Below are positions 7,636 through 16,584 of a DNA stretch of 64,000 nt, in pieces (position 1 is the stretch's first letter; every line of letters begins with the position of its first letter). Source of the DNA: Streptomyces paradoxus (GTDB lineage Bacteria; Actinomycetota; Actinomycetes; Streptomycetales; Streptomycetaceae). The position numbers and the translations under genes were made by a program. Location of the stretch: the NCBI RefSeq assembly GCF_014202475.1, contig NZ_JACHGV010000010.1:124001-188000 (forward strand), read 5' to 3'. The notes below the pieces were generated by a model. The model worked only from the letters and a program-made list of their open reading frames with translations, ran no database searches and had not been told where the DNA came from.

Positions 7636-8421
7636 TCAGAGGGTCGATGCCGCCGAGGCGATGGCGGAGGCGAAGGTGGAGACCTCCGTGTAGACGCCGG
7701 GCGCCTCGGGCCGGGCGCAGCCCTCACCCCAGCTGACGATGCCGACCTGGATCCAGCCGCCGGCGTTGTCCTTGCGGAACATCGGGCCGCCGGAGTCGCC
7801 CTGGCAGGTGTCGACGCCGCCCGCGTCGAAGCCGGCGCAGATCTCCTCGCTCGCGACGAGGCCGCTGTACAGACCGCCGTAGGCCTTGCACGCGGCGTCG
7901 CTGACGAACGGCACGGTCGCCTTCAGGAGGTAGCGCTGCTGGGAGCCGCCCTCGCGGTTCGCGCCCCAGCCGGCGACGGTGAAGTCACCGGTGTTGTACT
8001 GCGAGGTCGTGGCGATCTTCAGCGTCGGCAGGTTGATGGGCTGGGCGAGCTTGATGAGCGCCCAGTCCTTGCCGGTGCCGTTGTAACCGGGGGCACGCAG
8101 CACCTTGGTGGAGCGCACCTGGACCCGGCCGCTGGTGGACTGGAGGTCGACGACGCCCGCGGTGGCGGTGATGCTCGTGTTGTTGCCCGAACTGCCCACG
8201 CAGTGCGCGGCCGTGAGCACGATCTGCTGGGTGTAGAGCGCGCCGCCGCAGCCCATGGAGAGCCGGACCATGAACGGGAACTCGCCCTGTGCGGCCCGGG
8301 TCCCGCCGACGACGGGCGACGGCGCGGCCTGCGCGGCGGAAACGGGCTGGAGACTGGCGATCGCGAGCGCGGCGGCGCCGAGGGCCGCGCATCTCTTGAG
8401 GGCCGTGAGGAGTCTCTTCAA
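7636..8421 (-). CDS. secreted trypsin-like serine protease
   Basis: 261 residues, S1 family endopeptidase, exported. The start is taken as TTG at 8421, seven bases after a GAAAGG ribosome binding site, because it gives a standard signal peptide (LKRLLTALKRCAALGAAALA..., Ala-X-Ala near SAAQA). Upstream ATG frames (8526, 8469) would add unlikely residues. A short propeptide precedes VVGGTRA, the usual mature N-terminus. Catalytic triad: His73 in TAAHC, Asp119 in DWALIKL, Ser210 in GDSGGP. Asp204, six residues before the serine, fills the S1 pocket, giving trypsin-type Lys/Arg specificity. Cysteines match the S1 disulfides. It is a monocistronic gene. Confidence 0.93.
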   Translation of the reverse strand: MKRLLTALKRCAALGAAALAIASLQPVSAAQAAPSPVVGGTRAAQGEFPFMVRLSMGCGGALYTQQIVLTAAHCVGSSGNNTSITATAGVVDLQSTSGRVQVRSTKVLRAPGYNGTGKDWALIKLAQPINLPTLKIATTSQYNTGDFTVAGWGANREGGSQQRYLLKATVPFVSDAACKAYGGLYSGLVASEEICAGFDAGGVDTCQGDSGGPMFRKDNAGGWIQVGIVSWGEGCARPEAPGVYTEVSTFASAIASAASTL

Positions 8422-8598
8422 CGTGATGCCTTTCGTGGGGGGTTGACTGGGGAGGTGCAACCGAAGCATCAGATTGACGAGAACATGACAGCAGCAGGAG
8501 CAAAAAGAACGTCCATGTGCTGGCATGGACTGGTCAAAATAGCGCTGCTGGATTATGAGAACGCCGGCAGTCTTTGCACAAGGGGCGGGAACCGGCCA

Positions 8599-8630
8599 GA
8601 CCGGCCCGGGGCGGTGTCACCGGGCCGGTC
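8599..8630 (-). terminator. hairpin terminator downstream of yceI-like gene
   Basis: Eleven-bp perfect stem GACCGGCCCGG/CCGGGCCGGTC with a ten-base loop, ten bases beyond the stop of the YceI-like gene on the minus strand. Confidence 0.55.
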
Positions 8631-8639
8631 CCGCGGGGC

Positions 8640-9248
8640 TCACGCGTTCCGGATGGCGGAGATGTCGAAGTTGAGCTTGATCTTGTCGGAGACCAGGACG
8701 CCACCGGTCTCCAGTGCGGCGTTCCAGGTCAGGCCCCACTCGGAGCGCAGGATCTCCGCCTTGCCCTCGAAGCCGACGCGCTCGTTGCCGAAGGGGTCCT
8801 TCGCGGCGCCGTTGAACTCGAGGTCGATGGAGAGGGGGCGGGTGGTGCCGAGGATCGTCAGATCGCCGGTGATCCGGTAGTCGTCACCGCCGAGCGCCTC
8901 CGCCTTCGTGGAGCGGAACGTCATGGCCGGGAACTCGTCCGCCTTGAAGAAGTCCGCGCTCTTGAGGTGTCCGTCGCGGTCGGCGTTGCCCGTGCTGATG
9001 CTGTCCATCACGACGTCGATGGAGGCCGTCGACCGCGACGGATCGCCGCCGTCGAGGTGGAGCGTGCCGGTGAAGTCCCGGAAGCTGCCCTTGACGTTGG
9101 TGACCATGGCGTGCCGGGCGACGAAGCCGATCGTCGAGTGCGCGGGGTCGATCGTGTAGTCGCCGGTCAGGGCGGCCAGCTCCGGGTTCACGGCACCGGT
9201 GGCGGTGGCGGTGGCGGTCCGGGCGTCGTTGCGGCTGAAGATGCTCAT
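8640..9248 (-). CDS. YceI-family lipocalin-like protein
   Basis: 202 residues from the ATG at 9248, which has an excellent AGGAGG site nine bases upstream. Contains the complete YceI domain: LTGDYTIDPAHSTIGFVARH near the N-terminus, GSFRDFTGTLHLDG, FFKADEFPAMTFRST, ITGDLTILGTTRPLSIDLEF and the final LVSDKIKLNFDISAIR. The fold is an eight-stranded barrel that binds polyprenoid-type lipids in structurally known members. There is no signal peptide, so it is cytoplasmic here, with an Ala/Thr-rich N-terminal extension of ~30 residues. The biological role is unclear. Confidence 0.92.
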   Translation of the reverse strand: MSIFSRNDARTATATATGAVNPELAALTGDYTIDPAHSTIGFVARHAMVTNVKGSFRDFTGTLHLDGGDPSRSTASIDVVMDSISTGNADRDGHLKSADFFKADEFPAMTFRSTKAEALGGDDYRITGDLTILGTTRPLSIDLEFNGAAKDPFGNERVGFEGKAEILRSEWGLTWNAALETGGVLVSDKIKLNFDISAIRNA

Positions 9249-9274
9249 GGTGTGTACGCCTCCTGCGTGGGATG

Positions 9275-9335
9275 TTGAATCTTTAACTACTCCAACGCGA
9301 CCCACCGTAGACCTATTCCGTTCAATGTTCAACTT
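9275..9335. promoter_or_regulatory. repeated TTGAA/TTCAA elements upstream of yceI-like gene
   Basis: An A/T-rich patch in otherwise GC-rich DNA carries GTTGAATCTTTAAC (near-palindrome) and, about 40 bases further upstream, TTCAATGTTCAA, a direct repeat of TTCAA. Such spaced TTNAA half-sites resemble MarR-type operators. No regulator gene is adjacent, so this is suggestive only. Confidence 0.35.
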
Positions 9336-9611
9336 CTTCGGTGGAGGAGTTTCCCACCGGCTCGCCGCGCACCTCGTCCGTACCCCCGCTTGGCGCAATC
9401 ACCCGGCCCGTTGGGGTGGTGGTCCCGCCGGATGCGGCGCACCGCGTCGGCACGCGGCCGACCCCGCGCCCGGGGTGCGGTGGGGCGGCGGCACCCGGGC
9501 CCCGCCGGACCACCCTGCGGTGGCGGCGTACGGCGAGACGGGGTTCCGTTTTCAGTGACCGTATGGAGACAGACGAGACCACGGCGGACGCACAGCGCAG
9601 GGGAGCGACTC

Positions 9612-10469
9612 GTGACACTCACCGGCTCCGGCTCGGCCTACGACCCACCGGCGGACCCCGCCCCGCGCCGCTCCACGGCCCCGATCCCGGTCCGGGTGAA
9701 CCAGTACGGACCGCCGCGACGGCTCGACCGGCGCGTCGCCCTCGTCACCGGAGCCTCCTCCGGCATCGGGGCGGCCACGGCCCGGCGGTTCGCCATGGAC
9801 GGCTGGCAGCTGCTCCTCAGCGGACGCGACCGGCGCCGCCTGGAGCAGACGGCGTCCGGCACCACGGCCGTCGTACTGCCCGCCGACCTCGCCGCCCCGG
9901 ACGGCCCGCGCCTGCTGGCCCAGTCCGCGCTGCACACCACCGGCCGGATCGACGTCCTGGTCGCCGGGGCGGGCATGGGCTGGGCGGGCCCCTTCGCCAC
10001 CATGCCGCACACCGACATCGACCGGGTGCTGACCCTGGACCTCAACGCCACCCTCCACCTCGTGCGCGAGGTGCTGCCCTCCATGATCGCGGCGGGACGC
10101 GGCCGCGTGGTGCTGCTCGGCTCGGTCGCCGGCTGCGTGGGCCTGCGGGAGGAGGCGGTGTACTCCGCCGCCAAAGCCGGTCTGGCCGCCTTCGCCGAGG
10201 CGCTGCGCCAGGAACTGCGCGGCACGGGCGTGGGCGTGACCTTCGTCGTGCCCGGAGCGGTCGACACGCCCTTCCACACCCGCCGCGGCAGGCCCTACGA
10301 CGGCACCCGCACCGGCCTCCTCTCGCCCGGCTGCGTCGCCGGCACGATCTGGGAGGCCGTCCGGCAGAACCGCGACGAGGCCTACGTCCCCACCTGGCTG
10401 ACCGTCCCCGGCCGGGTCCGCGGCCTCGCGCCGGGCCTGTACCGCCGTCTGCTGAACCGCTTCGGCTAG
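9612..10469 (+). CDS. short-chain dehydrogenase/reductase
   Basis: 285 residues from GTG 9612, preceded by GGGGAG. This start is preferred to the much longer open frame upstream, which has no RBS and low-quality coding. Classical SDR: nucleotide-binding TGASSGIG near residue 46, VAGAGMG in place of the usual NNAG near 118, catalytic Ser in LLGSVAG and Tyr184-Lys188 in YSAAK. The segment VVPGAVDTPFH near 215 follows the family. An Arg in the beta2 region (SGRDRRR) suggests NADP preference. The substrate is unknown. The gene is followed after 105 bases by the polysaccharide lyase gene, without an obvious shared role. Confidence 0.9.
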   Translation: MTLTGSGSAYDPPADPAPRRSTAPIPVRVNQYGPPRRLDRRVALVTGASSGIGAATARRFAMDGWQLLLSGRDRRRLEQTASGTTAVVLPADLAAPDGPRLLAQSALHTTGRIDVLVAGAGMGWAGPFATMPHTDIDRVLTLDLNATLHLVREVLPSMIAAGRGRVVLLGSVAGCVGLREEAVYSAAKAGLAAFAEALRQELRGTGVGVTFVVPGAVDTPFHTRRGRPYDGTRTGLLSPGCVAGTIWEAVRQNRDEAYVPTWLTVPGRVRGLAPGLYRRLLNRFG

Positions 10470-10574
10470 GGCCTGCCGTCTGGATGACAGCTCCTGGCTC
10501 CCGCCCGCCGTTCCCCCGTTCCGGTCACTCCGGCCGGATCCACCATTCAGGTGGGCGCCTCCCCGTGGTAGGGC

Positions 10575-12953
10575 ATGGGCATGACTCCCCAGCGCCGCGT
10601 CTTCCCCCGCCGTACGGCCGGGGCCGCCGCCCTGTTCCGCCCCGGCCGCCGCGCCCTGCTGCTGGCGGCCGCGGCCCTGGCGGCGACCGGGGGCGCGGCC
10701 CCCGTGGGCCGGGGCACCGACGCGCCGGGCGATCCGTACGACACCCTCCGCCGCCGCTGGCTCGGCATCTCCCTCGGCACCGGCTACGACCCCACGGCCG
10801 AGCCCTACGCCGCCCGGCTCGCCGAGACCGGCGCCCTGGCCCGCGACCTGCGCGCGAGCATGGCCCCGGCGGCGCGTTCCCTCTGGCCCGGCCACCCCTT
10901 CGACCCGCCGGCGGGCATCACCCTCAGCTACGGCCGGCTGTGGACCATGACCCGGGCCTACCTCCAGCAGGGCACCGGCTCGACCGCCGACCCCGCCCTC
11001 CTCGACGGCATCCTGCGCGGCCTGGACCACCTCTCCGCCACCGTCTACAACCCCACCACCACCCGCTACGGCAATTGGTGGGAGTGGCAGATCGGCAGCC
11101 CCCGCCTCCTGACGGACATCACGGCCGCCCTGTACGAGGAGCTGGGGGAGGCCCGGGTCGATGCCGCCTGCGCCGCCGTCGACCACTTCGTCCCCGACTC
11201 GGCCCTCGCCGACTACAGCGGCACCTCCACCGGCGCCAACCGCGTCGACCTGTGCCGCTCCGTCGCCCTGCGCGGCATCCTGGGCCGCGACCCCGCCAAG
11301 ATCGCCCTCGCCCGGGACGCCCTCTCCCCGGTCTTCCCCCACGTCACCCGCGGCGACGGCCTCTACGCCGACGGCTCGTTCGTCCAGCACACCTGGGTCG
11401 CCTACTCGGGCACGTACGGCCAGGTCATGCTCGACGGACTCGGCCGGCTCCTCGCCCTGCTCGCCGGATCCGACTGGGAGGTCACCGACCCGAACCGGCA
11501 GATCGTCCTCGACAGCGTCGAGCGCGCCTACGCCCCGCTCATCCACGACGGGCTGGTGATGGACAGCGTCAACGGCCGGGCCATCAGCCGCGGTCACCTC
11601 ACCACCGACGACCGCGAGCTGCTGCGCAGCGACCACTACCACGGCCACCAGCTCATCGCCGCCATCGCCCTGCTCACGGCCGGCGCGAGCCCCGCCGAAC
11701 GCGACCGCTGGCACGCCCGTGTCAAGGGCTGGATCGAACGGGACACCGTGGCCCCGATCCTGACGGCACCCCAGTTCGGCGTCGCCGAACTGGCCCGGCT
11801 GCACGCCATCGCCGGCTCACCCGTCCCGGCCGCGCCCGAGCCCCCCGGGCACCACCTCTTCGCCGCCATGGACCGTGCCGTCCACCGCGGCGCAGGATTC
11901 ACCGTGAACATCGCCATGGCCAGCGACCGCATCGCCCACTACGAGTGCGGCAACGGCGAGAACCCCCGCGGCTGGCACACCGGCGCGGGCATGGTCAGCT
12001 GGTGGGCCGAGGGCACCGGCGACCAGTACACGGACTGGTTCTGGCCGACCGTCGACTGGTACCGGCTGCCCGGCACCACCGTCTCGACCAAGCGGCTCGC
12101 CGACCGCGAGGGCGGCGAGTGGGGCACGGCCCGCCCGGACACGCGCTGGGTCGGCGGCACCACCGACGGCACCTGCGCGGCCCTCGGCCAGCACCTCAAA
12201 GGCCTCGGCTCCACCCTCGAAGCCCGCAAGTCCTGGTTCTGCGTCGCGGACGCGGTGATCTGCCTCGGCGCCGGGATCACCTGCGCCGACGGCGTCCCGG
12301 TCGAGACGATCGTCGACAACCGCAACCTCGGCGCATCCGGCACCCAGCGCTTCGTCAAGGGCCCCAACTGGGCCCACCTGGAGGACCACGGCGGCTGGAT
12401 CCTGCTCGGCCGCGAGCCCAAGGCGCTGCGCGAGGACCGCACCGGCGCCTGGTCCGACATCAACACCGGCGGCACGCGGGAGCGGTGCACCCGCCGCTGG
12501 CAGACCCTCTGGCTCGACCACGGCACCGACCCCGAGGACGCCACGTACGCCTACGTCCTGATGCCCGGGGCCTCCCGCCGCGCGGTCGCGCGCCGTGCCA
12601 CCGACCGCCACTGGCTGTCGGTCCTCGCCAACGACGCCGCCCGCCAGGCGGTCACCGTGCCCTCCCTCGGCTGCACGGCCGCCACTTTCTGGCGGGCGGG
12701 GACGGCGGGCCCGCTCTCCGCCTCCGGGGGCGCCAGTGTGCTGATCGTCCGGCGGGGCCGTACCGCTACCCTCTGCGTGAGCGAACCGCCCCGTACGGGC
12801 GAACCGCTGGAAGTCGTCTGGGACCACCCGGTCCGGCGGGCCGACCGCGCGGACGAGACGGTCGAGGTGCTCTCCACAGGCCGCCGGCTGCGCGTGCGCG
12901 TCACTCCGGGGGAGGCATGTGCCACACATGTCTGCGAGGTCACTCTCGCCTGA
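10575..12953 (+). CDS. secreted family 8 polysaccharide lyase
   Basis: 792 residues. Cleaves uronic-acid polysaccharides (hyaluronate, chondroitin or xanthan type) by beta-elimination. An Arg-rich N-terminus (RRVFPRRTAG, RPGRRALLLAAAALAATGG) is a Tat- or Sec-type signal. The alpha/alpha-toroid domain contains the catalytic set Asn222 (ANRVDL), His272 (FVQHTW) and Tyr281 (GTYGQ). Their spacing, 50 then 9 residues, equals that of Asn349/His399/Tyr408 in the pneumococcal hyaluronate lyase. The aromatic patch NWWEWQIGSP begins at residue 167. The C-terminal beta-sandwich domains end cleanly. Which polymer is attacked cannot be told from sequence alone. Confidence 0.9.
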   Translation: MGMTPQRRVFPRRTAGAAALFRPGRRALLLAAAALAATGGAAPVGRGTDAPGDPYDTLRRRWLGISLGTGYDPTAEPYAARLAETGALARDLRASMAPAARSLWPGHPFDPPAGITLSYGRLWTMTRAYLQQGTGSTADPALLDGILRGLDHLSATVYNPTTTRYGNWWEWQIGSPRLLTDITAALYEELGEARVDAACAAVDHFVPDSALADYSGTSTGANRVDLCRSVALRGILGRDPAKIALARDALSPVFPHVTRGDGLYADGSFVQHTWVAYSGTYGQVMLDGLGRLLALLAGSDWEVTDPNRQIVLDSVERAYAPLIHDGLVMDSVNGRAISRGHLTTDDRELLRSDHYHGHQLIAAIALLTAGASPAERDRWHARVKGWIERDTVAPILTAPQFGVAELARLHAIAGSPVPAAPEPPGHHLFAAMDRAVHRGAGFTVNIAMASDRIAHYECGNGENPRGWHTGAGMVSWWAEGTGDQYTDWFWPTVDWYRLPGTTVSTKRLADREGGEWGTARPDTRWVGGTTDGTCAALGQHLKGLGSTLEARKSWFCVADAVICLGAGITCADGVPVETIVDNRNLGASGTQRFVKGPNWAHLEDHGGWILLGREPKALREDRTGAWSDINTGGTRERCTRRWQTLWLDHGTDPEDATYAYVLMPGASRRAVARRATDRHWLSVLANDAARQAVTVPSLGCTAATFWRAGTAGPLSASGGASVLIVRRGRTATLCVSEPPRTGEPLEVVWDHPVRRADRADETVEVLSTGRRLRVRVTPGEACATHVCEVTLA

Positions 12954-13107
12954 CCGCTTTGTGCGACCCCTACAAGCGACACGCCCCCTGAGCAGTCGGA
13001 AAGGCTCAACCCCGCCACGGTTCTGTTCAGGGGTGCCAGGAAAACACGCCGGAGACTGTGAGGAGTCGACGGCCCGCATTCCTCGCTCGGCTTCGTAAGG
13101 TCACTAC

Positions 13108-14691
13108 ATGACCGTTTTGGATGAGGCGCCGGGCGAGCCGACCGACGCGCGCGGACGCGTGGCCGAACTGCACGAGATCCGTGCGCAGGCGGTGGCCGGA
13201 CCGAGCGAGAAGGCGACCAGCGCGCAGCACGCCAAGGGCAAGCTGACCGCGCGGGAGCGCATCGAACTCCTCCTCGACCCGGACTCCTTCCGGGAGGTCG
13301 AGCAGCTGCGCCGGCACCGGGCCACGGGCTTCGGCCTGGAGGCCAAGAAGCCCTACACCGACGGTGTGATCACCGGCTGGGGCACGGTGGAGGGCCGCAC
13401 GGTCTTCGTCTACGCGCACGACTTCCGCATCTTCGGCGGCGCGCTGGGCGAGGCCCACGCCACGAAGATCCACAAGATCATGGACATGGCCATCGCGGCC
13501 GGTGCCCCGCTGGTGTCGCTGAACGACGGCGCCGGCGCCCGCATCCAGGAGGGCGTCTCGGCGCTCGCCGGCTACGGCGGCATCTTCCAGCGCAACACCA
13601 AGGCCTCGGGCGTGATCCCGCAGATCTCGGTGATGCTCGGCCCGTGCGCCGGCGGCGCGGCCTACAGCCCCGCCCTCACCGACTTCGTCTTCATGGTCCG
13701 CGAGACCTCGCAGATGTTCATCACCGGCCCGGACGTCGTCAAGGCGGTCACCGGCGAGGAGATCACGCAGAACGGCCTGGGCGGCGCCGACGTCCACGCC
13801 GAGACGTCCGGCGTCTGCCACTTCGCCTACGACGACGAAGAGACCTGCATCGCCGAGGTCCGCTACCTCCTCTCCCTGCTCCCGCAGAACAACCGCGAGA
13901 ACCCGCCCCGCTCGGAGTCCTCGGACGCGGCCGACCGACGCTCGGACGTCCTCCTGGACCTCGTCCCGGCGGACGGCAACCGGCCGTACGACATGGCCAA
14001 GGTCATCGAGGAGATCGTCGACGACGGCGACTACCTGGAGGTCCACGAGCGCTGGGCCCGCAACATCATCTGCGCGCTGGGCCGGATGGACGGCCAGGTC
14101 GTCGGCATCGTGGCGAACCAGCCGCAGGCCCTCGCGGGCGTGCTGGACATCGAGGCCTCCGAGAAGGCGGCCCGCTTCGTCCAGATGTGCGACGCGTTCA
14201 ACATCCCGATCATCACTCTTCTGGACGTCCCCGGCTTCCTCCCGGGCGTCGACCAGGAGCACGGTGGCATCATCCGCCACGGCGCGAAGCTCCTCTACGC
14301 CTACTGCAACGCGACCGTGCCGAGGATCTCCCTGATCCTGCGGAAGGCCTACGGAGGTGCGTACATCGTCATGGACAGCCAGTCCATCGGTGCCGACCTC
14401 ACCTACGCCTGGCCGACGAACGAGATCGCCGTCATGGGTGCGGAGGGTGCGGCCAACGTCATCTTCCGCCGCCAGATCGCCGACGCCGAGGACCCCGAGG
14501 CCATGCGGGCCCGCATGGTCAAGGAGTACAAGTCCGAGCTGATGCACCCCTACTACGCGGCCGAGCGCGGCCTGGTCGACGACGTCATCGACCCCGCCGA
14601 GACCCGCGAGGTGCTCATCAAGTCCCTCGCCATGCTCCAGACCAAGCACGCGGACCTGCCGTCCCGCAAGCACGGCAACCCGCCGCAGTAA
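13108..14691 (+). CDS. accB: acyl-CoA carboxylase beta (carboxyltransferase) subunit
   Basis: 527 residues. Transfers carboxyl from biotin to acetyl-/propionyl-CoA, giving malonyl- or methylmalonyl-CoA for fatty acids and polyketides. It has the tandem crotonase-type halves: N-terminal half with DGAGARIQEGV and LGPCAGGAAYSPALTDF, C-terminal half with LLDVPGFLPGVDQE and LRKAYGGAYIVM. Ile420 (in AYIVM) occupies the position where propionyl-specific PccB proteins have Asp (Asp422 in S. coelicolor PccB), so this is the AccB type able to use acetyl-CoA as well. It is followed 35 bases later by accE. The alpha/biotin subunit gene is elsewhere. Confidence 0.95.
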   Translation: MTVLDEAPGEPTDARGRVAELHEIRAQAVAGPSEKATSAQHAKGKLTARERIELLLDPDSFREVEQLRRHRATGFGLEAKKPYTDGVITGWGTVEGRTVFVYAHDFRIFGGALGEAHATKIHKIMDMAIAAGAPLVSLNDGAGARIQEGVSALAGYGGIFQRNTKASGVIPQISVMLGPCAGGAAYSPALTDFVFMVRETSQMFITGPDVVKAVTGEEITQNGLGGADVHAETSGVCHFAYDDEETCIAEVRYLLSLLPQNNRENPPRSESSDAADRRSDVLLDLVPADGNRPYDMAKVIEEIVDDGDYLEVHERWARNIICALGRMDGQVVGIVANQPQALAGVLDIEASEKAARFVQMCDAFNIPIITLLDVPGFLPGVDQEHGGIIRHGAKLLYAYCNATVPRISLILRKAYGGAYIVMDSQSIGADLTYAWPTNEIAVMGAEGAANVIFRRQIADAEDPEAMRARMVKEYKSELMHPYYAAERGLVDDVIDPAETREVLIKSLAMLQTKHADLPSRKHGNPPQ

Positions 14692-14726
14692 CCCTGCGGA
14701 CATCTTCCTCACGGAGACTGACACCC

Positions 14727-14921
14727 ATGGAATCTGCTGATATCCGCGTCGAGAAGGGCCACGCCGAGCCCGAGGAGGTCGCCGCCATCACGGCCATCCT
14801 CCTGGCCCGCGCCGCCGCCCGCCCCACGGACACGACCCCGGCCCACCGCGGCCGCATCAAGGCGGGCTGGCGCCGCCTGGAACGCGAGCCGGGCTTCCGC
14901 GCCCCGCACAGCTGGCGCTGA
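14727..14921 (+). CDS. accE: acyl-CoA carboxylase epsilon subunit
   Basis: 64 residues. Small epsilon subunit found in actinobacterial carboxylases, where it tethers and stimulates the alpha-beta assembly. Sequence has the family's IRVEKGHAEPEEVAAITAIL start, an Ala-rich helix and the C-terminal WRRLEREPGFRAPHSW. Position directly after accB, same strand, indicates co-transcription. Good call despite the small size. Confidence 0.93.
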   Translation: MESADIRVEKGHAEPEEVAAITAILLARAAARPTDTTPAHRGRIKAGWRRLEREPGFRAPHSWR

Positions 14922-14934
14922 CGCCTCCACGCCC

Positions 14935-15924
14935 TCACGGCCCCGTCCTCCTTCGGGAGGGCGGGGCCGTGGTGCTTGGCCGGCGGACGGTCACGTCCAC
15001 GTCCACGCCGGGGAAGTCGAGGGCCGCCGGGTGGTCAGGGAGCAGGCAGTGGCCGAGGTTCAGGTAGGTCACGCCGGCTGGGGGGAACGAACCGACGTCC
15101 ATCCAGGCGGTTACGTCGATGTGCGAGAGGGCCAGGCTCGGGCCGCAGCCGCAGCCGCGACGGGGAGCGGGCCGCGGCGCCGGCCCCCGTCGTCCCCGGT
15201 GGCCCGCAGACTCACGTACGCCGCCGACAGCCGCACCCGCGGCCCCGCCGCCCGGTCCGACGTACGGCGGAACAGCTCCACCTCGTCCAGGTCCCGGCTG
15301 ATCAGCTCCAGGTACCGGCGCCGGAACGCCGTGTCCCGGTCCGTGCCGTCCGGCGCGAGCAGGGAGCAGTCCGGCAGGCGCTCCGGGAGCCGGGCGACTT
15401 CGGCGCCGAGCGTGGCCGTCCGGGCCAGGAGTTCGGCCCGGCCCGTTCCTCGAAGACCGGCAGGCTCCGCACGATCCGTACGTAGTGCTCCACGCACTCG
15501 GCGAAGAGCGTCTCGTACAGCCGGGACTCCGCCCTCGCTCAGCCCCACCGGGGCGCGCACCGACCCGGTGATGCGGCGGATCAGCTCCGCCGGGTCGGCG
15601 TCCGCCGCGAGCACGGCCTCGTCCGAGAGGTCCGCCCGCGAACGTGTCGCACACCGCGTCGGTGACCGCCTGTTGCCCGGCCTCGTCCAGCCCCCGGAAC
15701 TCGTGCTCCAGGTACGGCTCCAGCCGGTCGAACACCGCGTCGGTGATCTGCCCGAACTGCCGCTCCACACTCCGCCGCAGCCGCAGCCCGGGCACTCGGG
15801 CCCGCACCAGCTCCGCCATCGACAGGTGCCGTTCCTGCTCGCGCCGCCTGCCGCCGAGCCACAGGTCGGCCGCCGTCCTCGCCACGGTCGTGCCCAGCCG
15901 TAACGCCGCCGCCTCCGCGCTCAT
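14935..15924 (-). pseudogene. decayed NACHT NTPase (N-terminal helical domain plus tail)
   Basis: An uninterrupted 329-codon frame starts at ATG 15924, but the homologous protein sequence hops between frames. MSAEAAALRLGTTVARTA...AVTDAVCDTFA lies in the start frame; it continues after ~15638 as ADLSDEAVLAADADPAELIRR in another frame, then as SRLYETLFAECVEHYVRIV in a third after ~15533, then AELLARTATLGAEVARLPER after ~15443. Joined together, this is the helical N-terminal domain found in front of NACHT ATPases in streptomycetes. The P-loop and all of the ATPase core are missing; a deletion near 15135-15180 joins it to a leucine-rich-like tail (VTYLNLGHCLLPDHPAAL). At least three frameshifts plus a deletion mean it is dead. 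Confidence 0.72.
14937..14970. terminator. bidirectional terminator after accE
   Basis: A 15-bp stem (ACGGCCCCG... with ...CGGGGCCGT) closed by a TTCG tetraloop. It sits 15 bases after the accE stop and overlaps the end of the decayed NACHT gene on the other strand. Confidence 0.75.
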
Positions 15925-15948
15925 CGCGTCCCCCTCCCGAAAACACCC

Positions 15949-15986
15949 GCGGCCCCCGTTCCTCCCACAGGAGGAACGGGGGCCGC
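15949..15986 (-). terminator. intrinsic terminator of conservon 2
   Basis: Perfect 17-bp stem (GCGGCCCCCGTTCCTCC and complement) with a CACA loop, 17 bases past the cvnD2 stop. On the minus strand it is followed by GGGTGTTTTC, giving a short T run. Confidence 0.8.
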
Positions 15987-16002
15987 AAGCGAAACGCGCC
16001 CG

Positions 16003-16584
16003 TTACCGCAGGCGAGCCATCAGCGCGTGCTCCACCAGCGTGATCAGCGCCGACTTCGCGTCCGCGCGGTGGCGGGCGTCCGTCGTGATGATCGGGGTGT
16101 CGGGGCCGATCTGGAGCGCCTCGCGGACCTCGTCCGGCGTGTACGGCTGCTGGCCGTCGAAGCCGTTCAGGGCGATGACGAACGGCAGGCCGGAGTTCTC
16201 GAAGTAGTCGACGGCGGGGAAGCAGTCGGCGAGCCTCCTCGTGTCGACCAGCACGATCGCGCCGATGGCGCCGCGCACCAGGTCGTCCCACATGAACCAG
16301 AAGCGGTCCTGGCCCGGCGTACCGAAGAGGTACAGGATCAGGTCCTGGTCCAGGGTGATACGGCCGAAGTCCATGGCGACCGTCGTGGTCGTCTTGTCCC
16401 CGGTGTGGGTGAGGTCGTCGATGCCGGCCGAAGCGGACGTCATGACGGCCTCGGTGCGCAGCGGGTTGATCTCCGAGACGGCACCCACGAACGTGGTCTT
16501 GCCCACGCCGAAGCCGCCAGCCACCACGATCTTCGCGGACGTGGTGGAGCGGGAAGGCCCTCCGCTAGAGCTTGCGAAGTCCAC
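16003..16584 (-). CDS. cvnD2: conservon GTPase CvnD
   Basis: 193 residues, Ras-like small GTPase of the MglA/CvnD type. GTG start overlaps cvnC2 by 20 bases. P-loop GGFGVGKTT near residues 23-31, switch-2 FGTPGQDR, and NGFD where most GTPases have NKxD, as usual in this family. Conservons are proposed membrane-proximal signalling complexes analogous to eukaryotic G-protein receptors, with CvnD as the switch. The protein is nearly identical to cvnD1 at 21346 (about five differences over the last 175 residues). Confidence 0.95.
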   Translation of the reverse strand: MDFASSSGGPSRSTTSAKIVVAGGFGVGKTTFVGAVSEINPLRTEAVMTSASAGIDDLTHTGDKTTTTVAMDFGRITLDQDLILYLFGTPGQDRFWFMWDDLVRGAIGAIVLVDTRRLADCFPAVDYFENSGLPFVIALNGFDGQQPYTPDEVREALQIGPDTPIITTDARHRADAKSALITLVEHALMARLR

